From NCBI GenBank assembly GCA_902491345.1, contig CABUHI010000020.1:1-28483 (forward strand): a stretch of DNA of 28,483 nucleotides, written 5' to 3'. This DNA is from an uncultured Collinsella sp. (lineage in GTDB: Bacteria; Actinomycetota; Coriobacteriia; Coriobacteriales; Coriobacteriaceae). The translations under genes were made by a program, and so were the position numbers. A model generated the notes under the pieces. That model searched no databases, had not been told where the DNA came from, and worked only from the letters and a program-made list of their open reading frames with translations. Positions 23,802 through 28,483 of the stretch are shown here, one piece after another; positions within the stretch are counted from its first letter, which is position 1, and each line of letters starts with the position of its first letter.

Positions 23802-24944
23802 GTGATTAAGGCACTCAAGATCGAGATATTCCTGCTGTGCATGATTATTCTTATCGGACTTGCCGTACGAAGCCGTCGCTCCCTGTTCTCGAGCACCCAG
23901 CAGCTTTTGTTTAGCATGCTGGGCTACACGTCTGCTGCCTACATTTTCTTCGATATGATCTGGACGCTTTCGGATGGTGTGGACGGCACGTTGGGCATTG
24001 CAGCCAACTGGATTTCCAACGCGGTTTCGTTTTCGCTCTTCGCCATCGCGTGTCTCATTTGGTTTATCTATTCCGAGACGATGCAGGGCTCTCACCTTGT
24101 GACCTCGCGCTATAGGGTGGTGCTTGTAACGTTGCCTACGGCTCTGGTGGTCGTGCTGGCTTTTACCAGTTACTGGACGCACGCCCTGTTCTATATCGAT
24201 TCGCAGGGCGTGTATCGTCGCGGCTTTGCCTATATGATCCAGCCCATTGTCAGCTACTGTTACGTTATACATACGTCCCTGCATGCGTTTGTGCAATCTC
24301 GCAGGGTCGAGAGCCTGCAGACGAAGGCTATCTATCGAACCTTAGCATTTTTCGCCATTCCGGCCCTGGTGGGCGGTACCTTTCAGATCGTATACTCGGT
24401 GCCTGGCCTTTGTGTCGGCATAATGATTAGCATGTTGCTGCTCTATATCATCTGCCAGGAGCAGCTCATCTCGACCGACCCGTTGACTGGCCTCAACAAT
24501 CGCAACCGTTTTGAGACCTATATGCTGTCGCTCTTCTCAAATGTTGGTCATACGGACGATGTGTATCTTCTCATGATGGACGCTGACGGCTTTAAGCAGA
24601 TTAACGATCGCTATGGACATGTGGAGGGTGATCATGCTCTTCAGGTCTTATCTGCTGCGCTCAAAAAGGTCTGCACGGCGTCTGGCAGCTTTATCGCACG
24701 TTATGGCGGCGATGAGTTCGTAGTCCTTCAAAAGGCGGCAGCGGAACAGGACATCATACGTCTGTGCGCGGCAATCAACGACGAGCTCGCGCGCGCCGAG
24801 GTGCCGTATCTGTTGCGGATGTCCATCGGCTACGCACGGGTCGGTGACGGCGTCGATACCTGGCAAGACTTGCTTCGCGCTGCCGACGCGGAGCTCTACC
24901 GCGTCAAGGCCGAGAAAAAGAAGGCCGGCGTCCAGATACGCTAG
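23802..24944 (+). CDS. membrane-bound GGDEF diguanylate cyclase
   Basis: This 380-residue protein has six or seven hydrophobic helices in the N-terminal 220 residues, of no named sensor type, then a GGDEF domain (about 222-380) that makes cyclic di-GMP from two GTP. Key features are DPLTGLNNRNRFE after the last helix, the metal aspartate D260 in MDADGFKQIND, GDHALQ, and the intact signature GGDEF at 302-306. The RxxD inhibitory site that usually lies five residues before GGDEF is absent, so product feedback through that site is not expected. No EAL or HD-GYP domain is attached. The GTG start has GAGGG about 11 bases upstream, a rather long spacing. It stands alone between a hairpin and a strong terminator. 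Confidence 0.93.
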   Translation: MIKALKIEIFLLCMIILIGLAVRSRRSLFSSTQQLLFSMLGYTSAAYIFFDMIWTLSDGVDGTLGIAANWISNAVSFSLFAIACLIWFIYSETMQGSHLVTSRYRVVLVTLPTALVVVLAFTSYWTHALFYIDSQGVYRRGFAYMIQPIVSYCYVIHTSLHAFVQSRRVESLQTKAIYRTLAFFAIPALVGGTFQIVYSVPGLCVGIMISMLLLYIICQEQLISTDPLTGLNNRNRFETYMLSLFSNVGHTDDVYLLMMDADGFKQINDRYGHVEGDHALQVLSAALKKVCTASGSFIARYGGDEFVVLQKAAAEQDIIRLCAAINDELARAEVPYLLRMSIGYARVGDGVDTWQDLLRAADAELYRVKAEKKKAGVQIR

Positions 24945-24945
24945 G

Positions 24946-24985
24946 AAAAGGGGCACACGACCGTGGTGGTCGTGCGCCCCTTTTT
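24946..24985. terminator. bidirectional rho-independent terminator
   Basis: A 13-bp stem with one mismatch (arms 24950-24962 and 24968-24980, loop GTGGT) is flanked by AAAA on the left and TTTTT on the right. It can therefore end the GGDEF transcript on the plus strand and the convergent EamA transcript on the minus strand. Confidence 0.9.
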
Positions 24986-25132
24986 GCGTTTGTGGGGGCC
25001 ACCGGCCATAATGCCCAGGCGCGGTGCGGCAAGACGGGCGTCTGCCGCCGCGACTCGGTACCAAATCAACGAGAACCAGTGTGCTCCATTAAGCTAAAGT
25101 TTGCGAACATCCTCTCTAAAAAGGTGAACTCG

Positions 25133-26068
25133 CTAGGCTTTTTTGGGTTTGTTGACGATGATGATGCCGCCGCAGACCAACAGCAGGGCAACGATGACGG
25201 TAACGGGGCTCGTGCCAGCGCCCTCACCGAGCAGCAGCGCGCTCAGCACCACACCAAAGACGGGGTTCATAAACCCAAAGACCGAGACGCGGCTGACGGG
25301 GTTGACGGCAAGCAGGCGCGACCACAGCGAGTACGCGACGGCGGAGATAAGCGCCATGTAGATGATGAGCGCGATGGCGGGGACAATCGCCGTGGGGGAG
25401 AGCGCGCCACCTATCAAAAAGCCGATGGCGGTGAGGACCAGGCCGCCGACCAAGAACTGCCACCCAGCAAGCAAGACGCCGTCGTGCTCGCGCGAGAAGA
25501 TGCCGATCAGACAGGTCGAAAGGGCACCCGCGACGGTGGAGGCCAGGATAAAGCCCTCGCCGTCGAGCGTAAAGCCAAAGGTGCCGTCCGCGCCCGAAAG
25601 GTTGACGAGCGCGACACCGGCAAAGCCCAGTACGCAGCCGAGCACTTTGGCCGCATCGAGCTTTTCGGTACGAAACGCCAGGGCGGCAAAGAGGATGGCT
25701 AGGAAGTTGGCGCTGGCCTCGATGATGGAGCTCGACATGGCGCTGGCGCGCGAGAGGCCCAGATAGAAAAAGAAGTACTGACCGATGGTCTGAAAGAGTG
25801 ACAAGATAAAGATGGGCTTGATGTCGCGAGCCTGCGGAACGAGTGGACGGCGCTGAGCCGCGCTCATCCCAACGATAACCAGAGCGCCGGCAAGCGTAAA
25901 GCGTAAACCTGCAAAGAGCAGCTGCGAAGCGCTGTCGTGCGCCGGGATACCAAAGAGTGCGTAGCCGATCTTGATGCAGGGAAAGGCCGATCCCCAGAGT
26001 GCACAGCAAACAAGACAGCCCAGGATAAGTCCGGGCAGGGTGGTGAGATACGGCTTGCGGCTTTCCAT
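25133..26068 (-). CDS. EamA/DMT family transporter
   Basis: This 311-residue membrane protein has about ten predicted helices arranged as two EamA repeats (about 10-150 and 165-305), typical of drug/metabolite transporters that move small solutes across the cytoplasmic membrane. Hallmarks are CALWGSAFPCIKIGY (about 22-36) and, at the end of the second repeat, NPVSRVSVFGFMNPVFGVVLS (split, about 250-270) and LLLGE. The substrate cannot be predicted. The ATG at 26068 has GGAAGG five bases upstream, preferred over a reading to 26110. It follows the purL terminator, and no other gene is in its unit. Confidence 0.88.
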   Translation of the reverse strand: MESRKPYLTTLPGLILGCLVCCALWGSAFPCIKIGYALFGIPAHDSASQLLFAGLRFTLAGALVIVGMSAAQRRPLVPQARDIKPIFILSLFQTIGQYFFFYLGLSRASAMSSSIIEASANFLAILFAALAFRTEKLDAAKVLGCVLGFAGVALVNLSGADGTFGFTLDGEGFILASTVAGALSTCLIGIFSREHDGVLLAGWQFLVGGLVLTAIGFLIGGALSPTAIVPAIALIIYMALISAVAYSLWSRLLAVNPVSRVSVFGFMNPVFGVVLSALLLGEGAGTSPVTVIVALLLVCGGIIIVNKPKKA

Positions 26069-26090
26069 GATGTCCTTCCTATATTTGCGA

Positions 26091-26130
26091 AGCAAAAAAG
26101 AACCCGCCATCGGGTGTGCCGGTGGCGGGT
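26091..26130 (-). terminator. rho-independent terminator of purL
   Basis: On the minus strand a GC-rich stem (11 of 12 pairs, arms 26119-26130 and 26103-26114, loop CACA) is followed by TTCTTTTTT. It lies about 40 bases after the purL stop and just upstream of the EamA gene. Confidence 0.88.
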
Positions 26131-26167
26131 GTTGTTACCCGAGGGGATTGTACCCGATGGGAAAGCT

Positions 26168-28483
26168 TTAAGCGAAGTAGGCTACGCCGCTCTCAAAGAT
26201 CGGCATGAACTTGTCGCCGGGGACATGCTCGGGCACGTTGCGGTACAGGTTGTCGCCGCGGCGCTCGGCATGGCCCATCTTGCCCAGGACGCGGCCGTCG
26301 GGGCTCGTGATGCCCTCGATGGCGAGTGCGGAGCCGTTGGGGTTGACGGAAAGATCCATGCTGGGCTTGGCGTCTTCGCCCACGTACTGCGTGGCGACCT
26401 GGCCGTTGGCGATCAGCTGGGCGAGCACTTCGTCGTTGGCGACAAAGCGGCCCTCGCCGTGGCTGATGGCGACGGTGTAGGGGTCATCTAGGCTGCACTG
26501 CGACAGCCACGGGGACAAGTTGGACGAGATGCGGGTGCGCACCAGACGGCTCTGGTGGCGGCCGATGGTGTTGAACGTCAACGTGGGCGCATCGGGCGTG
26601 GCGTCGACGATGTCGCCGTAGGGCACCAGACCGAGCTTGATCAGGGCCTGGAAGCCGTTGCAGATGCCCAGCATCAGGCCATCGCGGGCCTTGAGCAGGT
26701 CGCGGACTGCCTCGGTGACCTCGGGAGCGCGGAAGAACGCCGTGATGAACTTGGCGGAGCCGTCGGGCTCGTCGCCGCCCGAGAAGCCGCCGGGGATCAT
26801 GACGATCTGGCTTGCACGAATGCGGCGGGCAAGCTCATGGGTGCTCTCGGCGACGGCCTCGGGCGTGAGGTTGTTGATCACGAAGGTGTCGGCTTCGGCG
26901 CCGGCGGCACGGAAGGCACGGGCGCTATCGTACTCGCAGTTGTTGCCGGGGAACACGGGGATAACCACGCGCGGGCGGGCGATCTTGGCGCCGCCGTACA
27001 CGTGGATGTCCTTGGCGCGGAAGTCGATGGTCTCGACCTCGGCGGTCTCGCCGGCGCTGCGGTAGGCAAAGACGCCCTCGATACCGCTCTCCCAGGCCTC
27101 CTGGAGCTCGGCGAGCTCGATGACTTCGGAGCCGGTGTCGATGACATAGCCCTCGACGGTGGTGCCCAGGGGCTCGACGACAACGCCGTCGGCGACCTCG
27201 GGCAGCTCGGCATCCTCGGCGAGCTCGACGACAAAGCTGCCGTAGAGCGGGGTGAAGAGGCTCTCCACGTCTACATCCTCGGCAAGCTCGATACCGATCT
27301 GGTTACCGACGCACATCTTAAAGAGGCTCTCGGCGCCGCATCCGTAGCCGGGCGTGGAGATGGCTAGGGCGTTGCCGGTAGCAGTGAGCGCCTCGACGGC
27401 GTCAAACGCGGCGAGCAGCTGCTGGGCGTCGGGACGGTAGTCCTCGCCATAGGTGGCGGGGGCGATGCGGACGACGCGGTGCGTCAGGCCCTTGAACTCG
27501 GGCGAGACGGCGCGGGCGGCCTTGCCCACGGCGACGGCGAAGCTGATCAGGGTCGGCGGGACGTTGAGTTCGCCGGCCTCGTCCTCAAACGAGCCGCTCA
27601 TGGAATCCTTGCCACCGATGGCGCCGGCACCCAGGTCGACTTGGGCCATGAGGGCGCCCAAGACGGCTGCCGTGGGCTTGCCCCAGCGCTCTGCCTCGGT
27701 GCGCAGGCGCTCGAAGTACTCCTGGAAGGAGAGGTAGGCGCGCTTGTGCTCAAAGCCGGCGGCAACGAGCTTGGCGATGGACTCGACCACGGACAGGTAG
27801 GCGCCCGCAAACTGGTCGGCTTCCATCAGGTAGGGGTTGAAGCCCCATGCCATAGCACTCGCCGTGGTGGTCTCGCCGTCCACGGGGAACTTGGCGACCA
27901 TGGCCGAGCTTGGGGTGAGCTGCGTCTTGCCGCCAAAGGGCATGAGCACGGTCGCGGCGCCGATGGTGGAGTCGAAGCGCTCGGAAAGGCCCTTGTTGGA
28001 AGCGACGTTGAGGTCGGTGACGAGCGAGGTCATGCGCTCGGCGAGCGTGGCGCCGGCCCAGCTGGGCTGCCACACGCTACGGGCGCAGACGTGGGCGACC
28101 TGGTGCTTGGGTGCGCCGTTGGAGTTGAGGAACTCGCGGGACAGGTCGACGATGGCGACGCCGTTCCAGGCCATGCGCATGCGCGGCTCGGCGGTAACCT
28201 CGGCGATAACGGTCGCCTCGAGGTTCTCCTCGGCGGCGTAGCCCATGAACTCCTCGACGTCACCGTCGGCGACGGCGCAAGCCATGCGCTCCTGGGACTC
28301 GGAGATAGCGAGCTCGGTGCCGTCCAGGCCGTCGTACTTCTTGGTTACGGTATCAAGGTCGACATACAGGCCGTCGGCAAGCTCGCCCACGGCGACCGAG
28401 ACGCCGCCGGCGCCAAAGTCGTTGCAGCGCTTGATCAGACGGCAGGCATCGCCGCGGCGGAACAGACGCTGCAGCTTGCGCTC
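26168..28483 (-). CDS. purL: phosphoribosylformylglycinamidine synthase, partial (C-terminal 771 aa)
   Basis: This is the C-terminal part of the large single-chain FGAM synthase, which converts FGAR, glutamine and ATP to FGAM in purine synthesis. The frame is open to the right edge, where CNDFGAGGVSVAVGELADGL is visible, a conserved ATP-site block of the synthase domain, so the gene starts outside the window. GGKDSM marks the second synthase half. The C-terminal glutaminase domain begins near RPRVVIPVFPGNNCEYDSAR, with the nucleophile cysteine in GICNGFQAL and the catalytic histidine in HGEGRF. The full protein is likely about 1,230 to 1,260 residues, the fused form seen in clostridia and relatives. 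Internal M starts (such as 28390) are not real starts. All visible catalytic residues are intact. Confidence 0.96.
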   Translation of the reverse strand, partial: ERKLQRLFRRGDACRLIKRCNDFGAGGVSVAVGELADGLYVDLDTVTKKYDGLDGTELAISESQERMACAVADGDVEEFMGYAAEENLEATVIAEVTAEPRMRMAWNGVAIVDLSREFLNSNGAPKHQVAHVCARSVWQPSWAGATLAERMTSLVTDLNVASNKGLSERFDSTIGAATVLMPFGGKTQLTPSSAMVAKFPVDGETTTASAMAWGFNPYLMEADQFAGAYLSVVESIAKLVAAGFEHKRAYLSFQEYFERLRTEAERWGKPTAAVLGALMAQVDLGAGAIGGKDSMSGSFEDEAGELNVPPTLISFAVAVGKAARAVSPEFKGLTHRVVRIAPATYGEDYRPDAQQLLAAFDAVEALTATGNALAISTPGYGCGAESLFKMCVGNQIGIELAEDVDVESLFTPLYGSFVVELAEDAELPEVADGVVVEPLGTTVEGYVIDTGSEVIELAELQEAWESGIEGVFAYRSAGETAEVETIDFRAKDIHVYGGAKIARPRVVIPVFPGNNCEYDSARAFRAAGAEADTFVINNLTPEAVAESTHELARRIRASQIVMIPGGFSGGDEPDGSAKFITAFFRAPEVTEAVRDLLKARDGLMLGICNGFQALIKLGLVPYGDIVDATPDAPTLTFNTIGRHQSRLVRTRISSNLSPWLSQCSLDDPYTVAISHGEGRFVANDEVLAQLIANGQVATQYVGEDAKPSMDLSVNPNGSALAIEGITSPDGRVLGKMGHAERRGDNLYRNVPEHVPGDKFMPIFESGVAYFA

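Noticed and set aside
24986..25132. Possible small RNA or tRNA between the terminator and the EamA gene
   Set aside because: I found no cloverleaf, T-loop sequence or promoter; it is probably the 3' untranslated part of the EamA transcript.
26555..27367. Plus-strand open frame (270 codons) opposite purL
   Set aside because: Antisense to highly conserved purL; no protein family features.

Overview
The window is a GC-rich stretch (roughly 60% GC by eye) of a bacterial chromosome with short intergenic gaps, strong AGGAGG-type ribosome binding sites and frequent GTG starts. A ferredoxin-EtfA fusion linked to a lactate-dehydrogenase-like flavoprotein, an LAxTG surface protein, a bacterial Elp3 and a single-chain PurL together suggest an anaerobic high-GC Gram-positive of the Coriobacteriia, probably Collinsella or a close relative. 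That assignment is an inference from gene content. All genes look intact except purL, which runs off the right edge. I see no integrase, transposase, CRISPR array, tRNA or rRNA.

Layout. 1-175: an edge intergenic region with a LacI/CebR-type palindrome. 176-5899: a group of predicted tRNA-modification genes (a TrmB-like and a Trm9-like methyltransferase on the minus strand, and Elp3 on the plus strand), interrupted by an XRE regulator with a membrane segment and a DUF4097 'toastrack' membrane protein. 5900-6778: a membrane-anchored spermidine-synthase-fold protein abutting elp3. 6805-12408: a minus-strand operon of three genes, in transcription order a TerB_N/TerB_C protein, a BrxD-like (DUF2791) ATPase and an Lhr-like DEAD/DEAH helicase. 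This is the strongest candidate for a little-described, probably defensive DNA-processing system. 12496-13212: a DUF554 membrane protein. 13331-16537: a minus-strand cluster of small secreted or membrane-anchored proteins, including one with an LAQTG sorting signal, headed by a 98-residue DUF559-like protein. 16883-20508: a three-gene operon encoding a GlcD/LctD-type FAD dehydrogenase, EtfB and a ferredoxin-fused EtfA, resembling the electron-confurcating lactate dehydrogenase of acetogens. 20505-21317: an HD-domain hydrolase. 21444-22449: the AzlC/AzlD amino-acid exporter pair. 22591-23613: a 2-keto-3-deoxygluconate permease. 23802-24944: a membrane diguanylate cyclase ending in a bidirectional terminator. 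25133-26068: an EamA-type transporter. 26168-28483: the C-terminal two thirds of purL with its terminator.

How genes may work together. Elp3 should make the carboxymethyl group at wobble U34, and the Trm9-like enzyme is related to the eukaryotic enzyme that methylates that group, so the left end may encode a bacterial mcm5U pathway. The TerB/BrxD/helicase genes are translationally or transcriptionally coupled and likely form one complex. The LctD-EtfBA genes are tightly coupled and should form one flavin-based electron-transfer enzyme.
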